Below, piece after piece: positions 1 to 10,100 of a stretch of 64,000 nt of DNA. This DNA comes from Streptoverticillium olivoreticuli subsp. olivoreticuli (lineage in GTDB: Bacteria > Actinomycetota > Actinomycetes > Streptomycetales > Streptomycetaceae). The stretch covers positions 5,130,001 to 5,194,000 of the forward strand of contig NZ_CP031455.1 of assembly GCF_003391135.1 (NCBI RefSeq), given 5' to 3'. How positions within the stretch are numbered: position 1 is the first letter of the stretch; every line of letters starts with the position of its first letter. Below the pieces are notes generated by a model that saw only the letters and a program-made list of their open reading frames with translations, did no database searches and was not told the origin of the DNA. The position numbers were made by a program, and so were the translations under genes.

Positions 1-55
1 GCTCGAATTCCGGGCGGTCCTCGGCCAGCAGGTGCGGAGCGCTGTTCATGTGCAT
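1..55 (-). CDS. N-terminus of an unidentified protein, cut by the window edge
   Basis: A leftward reading frame opens at an ATG ending at position 55 (a second in-frame ATG lies two codons further in) and runs off the left edge. The 18 visible residues begin MHMNSAPHLLAEDRPEFE and use GC-ending codons, as real genes in this chromosome do. There is no membrane segment or motif in so short a piece, and I do not recognise the family. The metallophosphatase gene downstream of it in the window is on the same strand and would be read before it. Confidence 0.5.
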   Translation of the reverse strand, partial: MHMNSAPHLLAEDRPEFE

Positions 56-236
56 CCCCCGATGCTCCGTAGGGCCTTCTTGCCGGCTTACACCGGGCAG
101 TGGGCGGAAACGGAGGAGAGCCTGCTACGGATAAGCCGATGGTAGAGCGGTACCGGCGCGCGGTGACAGTGTGTTTCGTGAATTGCCCCGCGCCGGTGGA
201 ACTCCCTACCTGCCCGGGCGCTTACCCGCTGAACCC

Positions 237-1325
237 TCACCCACCCAGAGGAAGTTGCACCACCAGCAGTTTTCCGGCCATCGTGACCCCGCCGTCCATC
301 GCGAGCGCGAGCCCGTCCGCGTACAGATGAGGTCCGTCGACGGCGGGCGCGCCGCCGTCCTCGTCGTCCGCGTCCTCCGTGCCGACCTCGCCCAGCAGAT
401 ACGGAATCGGGCTGTGGCCGTGCACGAGGCGGCGGCCGCCGTAGGTGTCCAGCAGCTCGCGAACGGCCATCGGCCCGGCCTCGTCGCGGAAGGCGAACCG
501 CTTGGTGAACTTGCGGAACAGGTCCCAGCACTCGTCGGGGTCGTTGCGCTGGAGCGCCTCGGTGACGGCGTCGTTGACGGCCTCGATGGAGTCGCCGAAC
601 TCGAGGTAGGCGGTGGTGTCGGAGTGCACGAGCAGGTGCCCGTCCTCCTCGGCCATCGCGTCGAGCCGCGACATCCACTGGAGGTGGTGGTCCTCCAGGC
701 GCTCCATGTCGGTGCGCTGGCCGCCGTTGAGCAGCCACGCGGCCTGGAAGGAGGCGGTGCCCGCACCGGAGTTGACCGGCGTGTCGGCGAACCGCTTGGC
801 GCCGATGATCAGCAGCTCGTGGTTGCCCATGAGGGCCTTGCAGTAGCCGCCGGCGGCCGCGGCCTCGGCGGACAGCCGCATCACGAGGTCGATCACGCCG
901 ACGCCGTCCGGGCCGCGGTCGGTGAAGTCGCCGAGGAACCACAGGCGCGCGTTGCCCGCGCACCAGCTGCCGTTCGCGTCGATGAGCCCCTGGGCCTCCA
1001 GCGCGGCGTGCAGCTGGTCGAGGTAGCCGTGGACGTCGCCCACGACGAAGAGCGGCCCGAGGCCGGGGCGCGGGGCCGCGTGGTGCTCGGTGAGGGGCGT
1101 CAGCGCGACGGTCGGCACGTCGTCGGGGACGGCCTGGCCGATGACGGGCAGGTCGCGCTCGGTGGGGGTGTAGCCCTCCGGGGCGGCCGTCGGCGGCTGC
1201 ACGGGCGGGGCCGCCCGGTCGTACGGAGGCGTGGGGGCATGCGGAGGGGGCGCGGCATACCCGGGGAAGGGCGGCATCGCCGCCGTGGTCCGTGCCGCGG
1301 GTCCCTGACCGGCCCCCTGAGTCAT
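237..1325 (-). CDS. Metallophosphoesterase, Ser/Thr protein phosphatase-like
   Basis: A 362-residue cytosolic protein with the calcineurin-type dimetal phosphoesterase signature in order: GDVHG (residues 96-100), GDFTDRG (132-138), GNHE (167-170) and a late HGHSP that supplies metal-binding histidines. This set is seen in PPP-family Ser/Thr phosphatases and diadenosine tetraphosphatases. The first 90 residues are a Pro/Ala-rich, probably disordered extension. I chose the ATG at 1325 because it follows the purine-rich stretch best; an in-frame ATG 10 codons upstream is possible. The hydrolase chemistry is secure from the motifs; the substrate is not known. It stands alone, with the LacI gene upstream on the same strand about 300 bases away. 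Confidence 0.88.
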   Translation of the reverse strand: MTQGAGQGPAARTTAAMPPFPGYAAPPPHAPTPPYDRAAPPVQPPTAAPEGYTPTERDLPVIGQAVPDDVPTVALTPLTEHHAAPRPGLGPLFVVGDVHGYLDQLHAALEAQGLIDANGSWCAGNARLWFLGDFTDRGPDGVGVIDLVMRLSAEAAAAGGYCKALMGNHELLIIGAKRFADTPVNSGAGTASFQAAWLLNGGQRTDMERLEDHHLQWMSRLDAMAEEDGHLLVHSDTTAYLEFGDSIEAVNDAVTEALQRNDPDECWDLFRKFTKRFAFRDEAGPMAVRELLDTYGGRRLVHGHSPIPYLLGEVGTEDADDEDGGAPAVDGPHLYADGLALAMDGGVTMAGKLLVVQLPLGG

Positions 1326-1628
1326 CGACCCCTCCACCATCGCGCCGCCGTGCACCTTGTGGACCTTGCCTGGTCGACGGCGGTCCGTGGTGTCGTGCGC
1401 CCATCATAGGAATGACCGTCGCGCCTTGTGACGCACCAGGGGCCGTCAATCGGGGCGGGAGGGTGCGCGCGCCGGTCATTTCTCCCCAATTGAGTCATTC
1501 GCCCATGGGTCTCCGCGCCCCTCGCGCCCTCCTCGCGGCTTTGCCGAAGGTGTGGCGGCCCGGAAACGGCGCGTTGACCCCGAGGCCCTCCGCGGGCCTG
1601 CCCGGCCCGGGGTCAGCCCGGGGCGGGG
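1326..1628. other. Intergenic stretch upstream of the metallophosphatase
   Basis: About 300 bases between the phosphatase start and the LacI stop. It should hold the phosphatase promoter, but no convincing -35/-10 pair or strong hairpin stands out. The only clear structure is the short tandem repeat at its right end, listed separately. Confidence 0.5.
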
Positions 1629-1640
1629 TCAGCCCGGGGC
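1609..1640. repeat. Two tandem 16-bp repeats over the lacI-type stop codon
   Basis: The 16-bp unit GGGGTCAGCCCGGGGC occurs twice head to tail (1609-1624 and 1625-1640). The second copy contains the TGA stop of the LacI-family gene as read on the minus strand, so the repeat spans the end of the coding region and the start of the 3' flank. It could arise by slippage; no function is evident. Confidence 0.7.
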
Positions 1641-2729
1641 GGGGCCGCGCGGCGGGCTGACCGTGGTGCGCGGCCGGCGGCGCTGCGAGGAGGTCCGGAC
1701 GATCAGCTCCGTCGGTATCACCTGCTCGACCGGCTGCCCGCTGTCGAGCCCTTCGATGGCGTCGATGAGGAGCTGGACGACCGCCGTGCCGATGCGCCGG
1801 GGCTTGAGGGACAGGGTGGTGACGGGCGGCTCCGTGGCGGCGTAGACCGTGGACTCGCTGCAGCAGACGAGCAGGAGGTCGTCGGGGACGCGCAGGCCGT
1901 AGCGGCGGGCGGCGGCGAGCAGGTCCGTGCCGTTGGGGTCGAACAGGCCGTAGACGGCGTCCGGCCGGTCGGGGCGGGCGAGCAGCCGGTCGGCGGCCAC
2001 GGCACCGGCGCAGGGGTCGTGGGCGGGGTACTTCTCGTAGACCGGGTCCTGGCCCACCCGCTCGCACCAGTGCAGGTAGGCATGGGTGGAGAGGCGGGTG
2101 TACGTGTCGGTGGTGGTGCCCGTCAGCAGGCCGATCCGGCGGGCGCCGGCCGCCGCGAGGTGGTCGAGGATGCCGAGGACGGCGGCCTCGTGGTCGTTGT
2201 CGACCCACGCGGTGACCGGGAGCGAGCCCGCGGGGCGGCCGTCGGAGACCACCGGGATGCCCTGCCGGACCAGGTCGGAGACGACCGGGTCGTGGTCGGA
2301 GGGGTCGACGACGACGGTGCCGTCGAGCGCGACGTTGGACCACACGTCGTGGCGCGAGGTCGCGGGCAGGATGACCAGGGCGTAGCCGCGGGCCAGCGCC
2401 GCGGAGGTGGCGGCCCTGGCCATCTCGGCGAAGTACGCGAACTCGGTGAAGGTGAAAGGTTCATCCCCGTATGTGGTCACGGTCAGGCCGATGAGCCCCG
2501 ACTTGCCCGTGCGGAGGGTGCGGGCCGCGGCGGACGGGCGGTAGCCCAGCCGGTCGGCGACCTCGCGGACATGGCGGCGGGTCGCGTCCGGTAGCCGGCC
2601 CTTGCCGTTGAGCGCGTCGGAGACGGTCGTGATCGAGACCCCGGCGGCGGCGGCCACGTCCCGGATGCCCGCCCGTCCCAGCCGGCGTCCGGTGGGCCGG
2701 CTCACCTGATGCTTCCCTGGTGCTGTCAT
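1629..2729 (-). CDS. LacI-family transcriptional regulator
   Basis: A 366-residue DNA-binding repressor or activator. The helix-turn-helix is at about residues 20-45 (IRDVAAAAGVSITTVSDALNG), followed by the hinge-like LGYRPSAAARTLRTGKSGL and a periplasmic-binding-protein-like ligand domain to the C-terminus. I chose the ATG at 2729, which gives the usual N-terminus just before the HTH; the frame is open much further upstream but that part has no LacI-like sequence. The ligand cannot be read from the sequence. It is divergent from the hisC-like gene across a 377-bp gap, so it may regulate itself, hisC or a distant locus. Confidence 0.92.
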   Translation of the reverse strand: MTAPGKHQVSRPTGRRLGRAGIRDVAAAAGVSITTVSDALNGKGRLPDATRRHVREVADRLGYRPSAAARTLRTGKSGLIGLTVTTYGDEPFTFTEFAYFAEMARAATSAALARGYALVILPATSRHDVWSNVALDGTVVVDPSDHDPVVSDLVRQGIPVVSDGRPAGSLPVTAWVDNDHEAAVLGILDHLAAAGARRIGLLTGTTTDTYTRLSTHAYLHWCERVGQDPVYEKYPAHDPCAGAVAADRLLARPDRPDAVYGLFDPNGTDLLAAARRYGLRVPDDLLLVCCSESTVYAATEPPVTTLSLKPRRIGTAVVQLLIDAIEGLDSGQPVEQVIPTELIVRTSSQRRRPRTTVSPPRGPAPG

Positions 2730-3106
2730 GGCGAGCCGATAGTAGGGCTCGGGTCGTCCGTTGGCAGGGCGCCATATTTGGCCGTTGACAGGCACGTTTC
2801 TGCAAGTGCAATTCCGCCCAATGACCATGGAAATGCAGAGAGTTGTGGGGGGAGACGGTGAACCATTGGCCTCTGGCATATCCGCCCCAGGGGAAAGGGT
2901 CAGGTCTCGAAGAGGTCTCAACTCACCTTCATGGGTGATGCGCGCCACGGCGCCCGCCACCGGCGCGCGGAACTTCCGGCGGCGCTCCCCCTGCTCTGGA
3001 CGCCGCCCCGGTGAATCCTCTTAAGGTGTGCAGTATTCATGTCCGCTATTCGTGTGCGGCCTGCCCGTGCGGGTGCGAGCGCACGGGATGTCGAGGAGGA
3101 CCTGCG
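2730..3106. promoter_or_regulatory. Divergent intergenic region between lacI-type gene and hisC
   Basis: This 377-bp gap must carry the promoters of two divergent genes. A consensus -35-like TTGACA lies at 2785-2790 on the plus strand, with a small inverted repeat TGCA-AG-TGCA at 2801-2810 behind it that could be an operator half-site pair. The stretch from about 2770 to 2900 is less GC-rich than the genes, as expected of a promoter. No classical LacI-type palindrome is obvious. The hisC ribosome binding site GAGGAGGA is at 3093-3100. Confidence 0.45.
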
Positions 3107-4186
3107 GTGACCGAGAAGACCCCGAGGCTGCGCCCCGCCCTGGACGGCGTGCCGACCTACAAGCCGGGCAGGCCCGCCGCCGCGGGCGGCCCCGTCGCGT
3201 ACAAGCTGTCCTCCAACGAGAACCCCTATCCGCCGCTGCCCGGCGTGCTGGAGAAGGCGGTCGACGCGGCGGGCACCATCAACCGCTACCCCGACATGAC
3301 CTGCACGGCGCTGATGGCCGAGCTGGCGGACCGTTTCTCCGTGCCGGTGTCGCACCTGGCGACCGGCACCGGCTCGGTGGGCGTCGCCCAGCAGCTGGTG
3401 CAGGCCACCTCGGGCCCCGGTGACGAGGTGATCTACGCCTGGCGGTCGTTCGAGGCGTACCCGATCATCACCCAGGTCTCCGGAGCCACCCCGGTGCAGG
3501 TCCCGCTGACGGACGGCGAGGTCCACGACCTCGACGCCATGCTGGCCGCGATCACCGACCGGACCCGGCTGATCTTTGTCTGCAACCCCAACAACCCCAC
3601 GGGCACCGTGGTGCGCCGGGCCGAGCTGGAGTCCTTCCTGGACCGGGTGCCCGCCGACGTGCTGGTCGTGCTGGACGAGGCGTACATCGAGTTCGTCCGT
3701 GACGCGGACGTCCCCGACGGCATCGACCTCTACCGGGACCGTCCCAACGTCTGTGTGCTGCGCACCTTCTCCAAGGCGTACGGGCTGGCCGGGCTCCGCG
3801 TCGGCTTCGCGGTCGCGCACGAGCCCGTCGCGGCGGCGCTGCGCAAGACCGCCGTCCCGTTCGGCGTGAGCCACATCGCGCAGGAGGCGGCGATCGCCTC
3901 GCTGCGGAGCGAGGACGCGCTGCAGGAGCGGGTGCAGGCGCTGGTGGAGGAGCGGGCCCGGGTGGTCGAGGCGCTGACCGGGCAGGGCTGGACCGTGCCG
4001 GAGGCGCAGGCCAACTTCGTCTGGCTGCGGCTGGGGGAGCGGACGGCGGACTTCGCGGCGGCGTGCGAGCGGGCGGGTGTGGTCGTGCGGCCGTTCCCGG
4101 GCGAGGGCGTCCGCGCGACGATCGGCGAGACGGCGGCGAACGACCTCTTCCTGGAGGTCGCGGGGGCGTTCCGCAAGGAGCTCTAG
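3107..4186 (+). CDS. hisC: Histidinol-phosphate / aromatic aminotransferase (PLP)
   Basis: A 359-residue fold-type I aminotransferase. It shows SNENPYPP near residue 36, the NPNNPTG cofactor motif, DEAYIEF and the PLP-binding lysine at residue 223 in FSKAYGLAGLRVG. These are the hallmarks of the HisC family, which converts imidazole-acetol phosphate and glutamate to histidinol phosphate; many actinobacterial copies away from the his operon act instead on phenylalanine or other aromatics. No other his gene is near, so an aromatic aminotransferase role is a real alternative. The start is GTG 3107 behind GAGGAGGA; the frame is open upstream but lacks family sequence. A strong hairpin follows the stop. 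Confidence 0.85.
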   Translation: MTEKTPRLRPALDGVPTYKPGRPAAAGGPVAYKLSSNENPYPPLPGVLEKAVDAAGTINRYPDMTCTALMAELADRFSVPVSHLATGTGSVGVAQQLVQATSGPGDEVIYAWRSFEAYPIITQVSGATPVQVPLTDGEVHDLDAMLAAITDRTRLIFVCNPNNPTGTVVRRAELESFLDRVPADVLVVLDEAYIEFVRDADVPDGIDLYRDRPNVCVLRTFSKAYGLAGLRVGFAVAHEPVAAALRKTAVPFGVSHIAQEAAIASLRSEDALQERVQALVEERARVVEALTGQGWTVPEAQANFVWLRLGERTADFAAACERAGVVVRPFPGEGVRATIGETAANDLFLEVAGAFRKEL

Positions 4187-4192
4187 CGGTTT

Positions 4193-4221
4193 CTCCGGCG
4201 GCCTTTGACGGGCCGCCGGAG
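4193..4221 (+). terminator. Rho-independent-type terminator after hisC
   Basis: A perfect 11-bp stem (CTCCGGCGGCC with GGCCGCCGGAG) around a 7-base loop starts seven bases after the hisC stop and is followed by a short T-containing tract. It separates hisC from the cyd operon. Confidence 0.8.
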
Positions 4222-4394
4222 CTTGTTCGGCCACGGACGGGCCGGGACGTGCGGGAGGGACTGCATGCCCCGGCCCGTCCGCCGTTGTGCGGCCCCGGGG
4301 CCGGCGTGACGCCTCGAACGGGGTCCGGCGCGAGCCGAAGCGGGCGTTCCGTATTTGGCCGAAGAGCGTCGGTCCCGCGGCTGGGGGGACCCCC

Positions 4395-4425
4395 TTGATG
4401 ATCGAGAAAACCTGTGGGTGATAAT
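4395..4425 (+). promoter_or_regulatory. Predicted cydA promoter
   Basis: A near-consensus -10 GATAAT lies at 4420-4425 with a -35-like TTGATG at 4395-4400 (spacing 19 bp, longer than ideal). A start near 4431-4435 would place the transcript start directly before the Rex operator. The leader to the cydA GTG would be about 110 bases. Confidence 0.55.
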
Positions 4426-4435
4426 TGCTTGTGAA

Positions 4436-4451
4436 TGTGAACGCGTTCACA
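4436..4451. promoter_or_regulatory. Rex operator (ROP) upstream of cydABCD
   Basis: TGTGAACGCGTTCACA is a perfect 16-bp palindrome that matches the published Rex operator consensus TGTGAAC-N3-TTCACA. Rex is the NADH/NAD+-sensing repressor that in Streptomyces controls cytochrome bd genes. It sits just downstream of the predicted -10 element, so bound Rex would block initiation; a high NADH ratio under oxygen limitation would release it. The match is exact, and the placement before cydA agrees with the known regulon. Confidence 0.92.
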
Positions 4452-4544
4452 AGCATGCCCTTTACCTCCCGCTTTCGTTGGGGCGAAAGGTGCATATCAC
4501 CGGTGCATGAGTCGTCGGTGACGCAAGAGGCAAGGAGAGACCGC

Positions 4545-6125
4545 GTGAATCTCGCGTTGGCGCCGGAGACCCTGGCGCGCTGGCAGTTCGGCATCACCAC
4601 CGTCTACCACTTTCTCTTCGTCCCGCTCACGATCAGTCTCGCGGCGATCACCGCCGGGCTGGAGACGGCCTGGGTCCGTACCGGCAAGGACAAGTACTTC
4701 CACGCGACGAAGTTCTGGGGAAAGCTCTTCCTGATCAACATCGCGATGGGGGTGGTCACCGGCATCGTGCAGGAGTTCCAGTTCGGCATGAACTGGTCCG
4801 ACTACTCGCGGTTCGTCGGAGATGTCTTCGGGGCGCCGCTCGCGATGGAGGCGCTGCTGGCCTTCTTCTTCGAGTCCACCTTCATCGGTCTGTGGATCTT
4901 CGGCTGGGACAAGCTGCCCAAGAAGATCCACTGCGCGTGCATCTGGATCGTCGCCATCGGCACGATGCTCTCCTCGTACTTCATCCTGGCGGCCAACTCC
5001 TGGATGCAGCACCCGATCGGCTACGCGATAGACAAGGCGACCGGGAAGGCCAGGCTCACCGACATCTGGGCCGTCCTGACCCAGGACACCACCCTTGTCG
5101 TCGTCTTCCACACGCTCACCGCGGCGTTCCTCACCGGTGGCGCCTTCGTGGTCGGCATCGCCTCCTTCCACCTGTGGCGCGCCAAGCGCAAGCAGCTGCG
5201 GGGCGAGGAGCTCGGCGAGAAGCAGCGGACGCAGGTCGGCGCCATGCGGGCCTCGCTGCGCGTCGGCCTGGTGGTCGCGGTCATCGCCGGTCTGGGCACC
5301 GCCCTCAGCGGTGACAGCCTCGGCAAGGTGATGTTCGAGCAGCAGCCGATGAAGATGGCCGCCGCCGAGGCCCTGTGGGAGACCCAGGCGCCCGCGCCCT
5401 TCTCGGTCTTCGCGGTCGGCGACGTCACCAAGGGCCACAACAGCGTGGAGATAGAGGTCCCTGGCATCCTCTCCTTCCTCGCCCACAGCAACTTCTCCGA
5501 GGCCGTCCCCGGCATCAACGACGTGGCGGCGCGGGAGGCCGCGGCGTACGGCGGCAAGCCGGAGGACTACATCCCCAGCATCTTCATGACCTTCTGGGGC
5601 TTCCGGCTGATGATCGGCTTCGGGATGACCTCCTTCGTCGCCGCGCTCATCGGACTGTGGACCACCCGCAAGAAGTTCTGGCTCGCACCCGAGTTCCGCA
5701 CGGGCGACAACGAGGTGCCGCGCCTGATGCTCACGCGCACCCGGGAGATGAGCCCCTTCTTCACCGCCTGGTCCTGGCGCATCGGCCTGCTCACCATGGG
5801 CTTCCCGCTCATCGCCAACTCCTTCGGCTGGATCTTCACCGAGATGGGCCGTCAGCCGTGGGCCGTCTACGGCCTGATGAAGACCGGCAGCGCGGTCTCC
5901 CCCGGCGTGAGCCAGGCCGAAGTCCTCACCTCCATGGGCGTCTTCACCCTGCTGTACGGAGTGCTGGCGGTGGTCGAGGTCAAGCTGCTCGTGAAGTACG
6001 CCAAGGCCGGGCCCGACACGGACGAGAAGCCGCCCACGCGGGACCCGAGGCTGCGCCTGCCGTCGGGGGGAGCCGGGGCACAGCCGCCGGCGGACGCCGA
6101 CAAGCCGATGACCTTCGCGTACTGA
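4545..6125 (+). CDS. cydA: Cytochrome bd quinol oxidase subunit I
   Basis: A 526-residue integral membrane protein that carries the hemes of the bd-type quinol:O2 oxidoreductase, a high-affinity terminal oxidase used at low oxygen. It opens with LALAPETLARWQFGITTVYHF, with the conserved N-terminal heme-ligand histidine region, and has about nine hydrophobic helices. The quinol-site signature GRQPW is in the C-terminal half (FTEMGRQPWAVYG). The Q-loop is short, as in non-proteobacterial CydA. The start is GTG 4545 preceded by AAGGAGAGA; the longer frame begins inside the Rex operator region and is not credible. First gene of cydA-cydB-cydCD. Confidence 0.97.
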   Translation: MNLALAPETLARWQFGITTVYHFLFVPLTISLAAITAGLETAWVRTGKDKYFHATKFWGKLFLINIAMGVVTGIVQEFQFGMNWSDYSRFVGDVFGAPLAMEALLAFFFESTFIGLWIFGWDKLPKKIHCACIWIVAIGTMLSSYFILAANSWMQHPIGYAIDKATGKARLTDIWAVLTQDTTLVVVFHTLTAAFLTGGAFVVGIASFHLWRAKRKQLRGEELGEKQRTQVGAMRASLRVGLVVAVIAGLGTALSGDSLGKVMFEQQPMKMAAAEALWETQAPAPFSVFAVGDVTKGHNSVEIEVPGILSFLAHSNFSEAVPGINDVAAREAAAYGGKPEDYIPSIFMTFWGFRLMIGFGMTSFVAALIGLWTTRKKFWLAPEFRTGDNEVPRLMLTRTREMSPFFTAWSWRIGLLTMGFPLIANSFGWIFTEMGRQPWAVYGLMKTGSAVSPGVSQAEVLTSMGVFTLLYGVLAVVEVKLLVKYAKAGPDTDEKPPTRDPRLRLPSGGAGAQPPADADKPMTFAY

Positions 6126-6153
6126 CGCGGCGGCGGAACGGAGACAACGAACC

Positions 6154-7161
6154 ATGCACCTCCACGACTTCTGGTTCCTGCTGATCGCCGTCCTGTGGAC
6201 CGGCTACTTCTTCCTCGAGGGGTTCGACTTCGGCATCGGCGTCCTGACCAAGGGCCTGGCCAAGGACCGCACCGAGCGCCGGGTGCTGATCAACACGATC
6301 GGCCCCGTCTGGGACGGCAACGAGGTCTGGCTGATCACCGCGGCGGGCGCCACCTTCGCGGCCTTCCCCGACTGGTACGCCACCCTGTTCAGCGGCTTCT
6401 ACCTGCCGTTCCTGGCCATCCTGGTCTGCCTGATCGTGCGCGGCGTCGCCTTCGAGTACCGCCACAAGCGCACCGGTGAGCGCTGGCAGCGCAACTGGGA
6501 GCACGCGATCTTCTGGTGCTCGCTGCTGCCCGCCTTCCTGTGGGGCCTCACCTTCGCCAACCTCGTGCGCGGGGTGCCGATCGGGTCGGACAAGAACTTC
6601 AGCGGATCCGTCACCGACCTGCTGAACCCGTACGCCCTCCTGGGCGGCCTCCTCACGCTCGTGCTCTTCACCTTCCACGGCGCCGTCTTCGCCGCCCTCA
6701 AGACGGAGGGCCCGATCAGGCACCGGGCCAGGTCCTACGCCACCTCGCTCGGCATGACCGCGGGCGTCCTCGCCGTGGCCTTCCTCGGCTGGACCCAGGC
6801 CGAGTCGGGCAACGGGCGCAGCCTGGCCGCCCTGATCGTCGCCCTCGTCGCCCTGGGCGCGGCGCTGGTGATGAACCACGCGGGGCGCGAGGGCTGGGCG
6901 TTCGCCTTCTCCGGGGTGACCGTCGCGGCGGCCTTCGCGCTGGTCTTCCTCGCGCTCTTCCCCGACGTCATGCCCTCCTCGGTCAACCCGGCCTGGAGCC
7001 TCACCGTGGCCGACGCCGCCTCCAGCCCGTACACGCTGAAGATCATGACGTGGATCGCGGTCCCCATGACGCCCCTCATCATCGGCTACCAGGCGTGGAC
7101 CTACTGGGTCTTCCGCAAGCGGATCGGCACCCAGCACATCCCGGCACCCGCCACCCACTAG
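6154..7161 (+). CDS. cydB: Cytochrome bd quinol oxidase subunit II
   Basis: A 335-residue polytopic membrane protein, the structural partner of CydA in the bd oxidase. It begins MHLHDFWFLLIAVLWTGYFFLEGFDFG, with the FxEGFDFG signature of CydB, followed by GPVWDGNEVWL and about eight transmembrane segments. It starts 28 bp after the cydA stop, with a GGAACGGAG purine stretch upstream, so it is on the same transcript and under the same Rex control. Confidence 0.97.
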   Translation: MHLHDFWFLLIAVLWTGYFFLEGFDFGIGVLTKGLAKDRTERRVLINTIGPVWDGNEVWLITAAGATFAAFPDWYATLFSGFYLPFLAILVCLIVRGVAFEYRHKRTGERWQRNWEHAIFWCSLLPAFLWGLTFANLVRGVPIGSDKNFSGSVTDLLNPYALLGGLLTLVLFTFHGAVFAALKTEGPIRHRARSYATSLGMTAGVLAVAFLGWTQAESGNGRSLAALIVALVALGAALVMNHAGREGWAFAFSGVTVAAAFALVFLALFPDVMPSSVNPAWSLTVADAASSPYTLKIMTWIAVPMTPLIIGYQAWTYWVFRKRIGTQHIPAPATH

Positions 7162-7173
7162 GACGGATCGCGC

Positions 7174-10100
7174 ATGAAGCCCGTCGACCCCCGACTGCTC
7201 AGGTACGCCTCCGCGACCCGCCTCTTCCTGGTCGCCTCCGTCGTCCTCGGGCTGGCGGGGGCCGGCCTGGTCATCGCCCAGGCGATGCTGATCGCCGAGG
7301 TGGTGACCGGCGCCTTCCGGCACGGCCGGACCACCGGTGACCTGGCCGCGCCGCTGGCACTGCTGGCCGCCGTGGCCGTGGGCCGGGCGGCCGTCGGCTG
7401 GCTCACCGAGCTGACCGCGCACCGCGCGAGCGCGGCCGTGAAGTCCGAGCTGCGCACACGGCTGCTGACGTGGGCAACCGCCCTCGGGCCGGACCGGCTG
7501 GAGGTGGGGCGGACCGGGGAGCTGGCCACCCTCGCCACGCGGGGAATCGACGCGCTGGACGACTACTTCGCCCGCTACCTGCCCCAGCTCGGCCTCGCGG
7601 TCGTCGTGCCGGTGGCCGTGCTCGCCCGTATCGTCACCGTGGACTGGCTCTCCGCGCTCGTCATCGTCCTCACGCTGCCGCTCATCCCCCTGTTCATGAT
7701 CCTCATCGGCTGGGCCACCCAGTCCCGGATGGACAAGCAGTGGCGGTTGCTGTCCCGGCTGTCCGGCCACTTCCTCGACGTCGTCGCCGGGCTGCCCACC
7801 CTCAAGGTCTTCGGGCGGGCCAGGGCGCAGGCCGAGTCGATCCGCGCGATCACCTCCGACTACCGGCGGGCCACGCTGCGGACGCTGCGCATCGCCTTCC
7901 TCTCCTCCTTCGCGCTGGAGCTGCTGGCCACGCTGTCGGTGGCACTGGTCGCGGTGGGCATCGGCATGCGGCTCGTCCACGGCGAACTCGACCTGGAGAC
8001 GGGCCTGATGGTGCTGGTCCTGGCGCCCGAGGCGTATCTCCCGCTGCGGCAGGTCGGCGCGCAGTACCACGCGGCGGCGGAGGGCCTGGCCGCCGCCGAC
8101 CAGGTCTTCGCGGTGCTGGAGACCGAGCCCGCACCGGCCGGCACCCTGCCCGCCCCCGACGCCCGGAATGCGACTCTGACGGTCGACGGGCTGGTGGTGC
8201 GGCACGCGGGGCGGACCGAACCCTCCCTGCCCGAGACGTCGTTCGAGGTGCGGCCCGGGGAGACGGTCGCGCTCGTGGGCCCGAGCGGCGCCGGGAAGTC
8301 CACCCTGCTGGACGTCCTGCTCGGCTTCGCGCGCCCGGCGGCCGGGCGGGTGCTCGTAGGCGGTACGGACCTGTCATCGCTCTCCCCCGAAAGCTGGCGG
8401 GACCAGGTGGCCTGGGTCCCGCAACGACCCCACGTCTTCGCCGGGACAGTCGCCGAGAACGTACGACTGGCACGGCCGGACGCGACGGACGCGCAGGTGC
8501 GGGAAGCACTGCGCGCCGCCGGTGCGCTCGACTTCGTCTCCATGCTGCACCACGGCACTGACACCCGCCTCGGCGAGGACGGCGCCGGGCTCTCGGCCGG
8601 GCAGCGGCAACGCGTCGCGCTGGCACGGGCGTTCCTCGCCGACCGGCCCGTCCTGCTCCTCGACGAGCCCACCGCGAACCTGGACGGCGAGACCGAGGAG
8701 GCCGTGGTCGAGGCCGTGCGGCGGCTGGCCGAGGGCCGGACCGTCCTGCTGGTCGTGCACCGCCCGGCACTGCTCGCGGTCGCGGACCGGGTGATCCGGC
8801 TCGGCGCCCGGCCCGTGGAGCGCCAGGCGGTGCCTGCGGGCCTGGCCGCCCGCCCGGAGCGGCAGGGCGCGGCGGCGGACGACGCCGGTGCGCACGACGT
8901 CGCGGGCGATCCCGCGCCCGTACGCGGCGCGGGGGCGCTGGCCCGGGTGCGGGCCGCCGGGAAGCCGCTGCGGGCGCGGTTCGCCCTCTCGCTGCTGCTG
9001 GGCGCCCTGGCCCTCGGCAGCGCCGTCGGCCTGATGGGCGTCTCCGGCTGGCTCATCTCCCGCGCGTCCCAACATCCGCCCGTGCTCTATCTGATGGTGG
9101 CCGTCACCGCGACCCGCGCGTTCGGGATCGGACGCGCCGTCTTCCGCTACGCCGAGCGCCTCGTCTCCCACGACGCCGCGCTGCGCACCCTCGCGGGCCT
9201 GCGGGTCGCGGTCTACCGCCGCCTGGAGCGCCTGGCGCCCGCCGGGCTGAGGGACACCCGCCGGGGCGACCTGCTCTCCCGGCTCGTCGCGGACGTGGAC
9301 GCCCTTCAGGACTATTTCCTGCGCTGGCTGCTGCCCGTCGGATCGGCCGTCGCCGTGGGCGCCGCCTCGGTCGCCTTCACCGCGTGGCTGCTGCCGGAGG
9401 CGGGTCTGCTGCTCGCCGCCGGTCTGCTGTTCGCCGGAGTGGCCGTGCCCGCGCTGTCCGGCGCGTTCGCCCGGCGCGCGGAACGGCAGTTGTCCCCCGC
9501 CCGCGGCGCGTTGTCGACCCAGGTCGTCGACGTCCTGGCGGGCACGGCGGAGCTGACGGTCGCGGGCGCCCTGCCCGCCCGACTGGCGCGGTTGCGCGCC
9601 GCGGACGGCACGCTCACCGGGATCGCCCGCCGCGCCTCCGCCGCCACCGCGCTCGGCTCCGGCCTGACCGCCCTGGCCTGCGGCCTGACCGTGACGGCCG
9701 CGGCCTGGGCGGGGGTGGGCGCGGTGCACGACGGACGCATGGCGGGCCTGTGGCTCGCGGTGGTGGTGCTGCTGCCGCTGGCCGCGTTCGAGGCGGTGGC
9801 AGGACTGCCGCTCGCCGTGCAGTACCGGCAGCGCGTACGGCGGTCCGCGGAGCGGGTGTACGAGGTGCTGGACGCGCCCGTGCCCGTACGGGAAGGGACG
9901 GAAGGGGCGCCGGAGTCCCCGTTCCCGCTGCGGGTGGCGGGGCTGGTCGCGCGCCATCCGGGGCAGCCGGAACCGGCTCTGGAGGGGTTCGGCATGGAGC
10001 TCGTGCGGGGCCGCCGGGTGGCGGTCGTGGGCCGGTCCGGGGCGGGCAAGACGACGCTCGCGCAGGTGCTGCTGCGCTTCCTGGACGCGGAGTCCGGCAC

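Noticed and set aside
2801..2810. TGCA-AG-TGCA as a firm LacI operator
   Set aside because: Four-base arms are too short and do not match the usual LacI-family CG-centred palindrome; kept only as a possibility in the intergenic entry.
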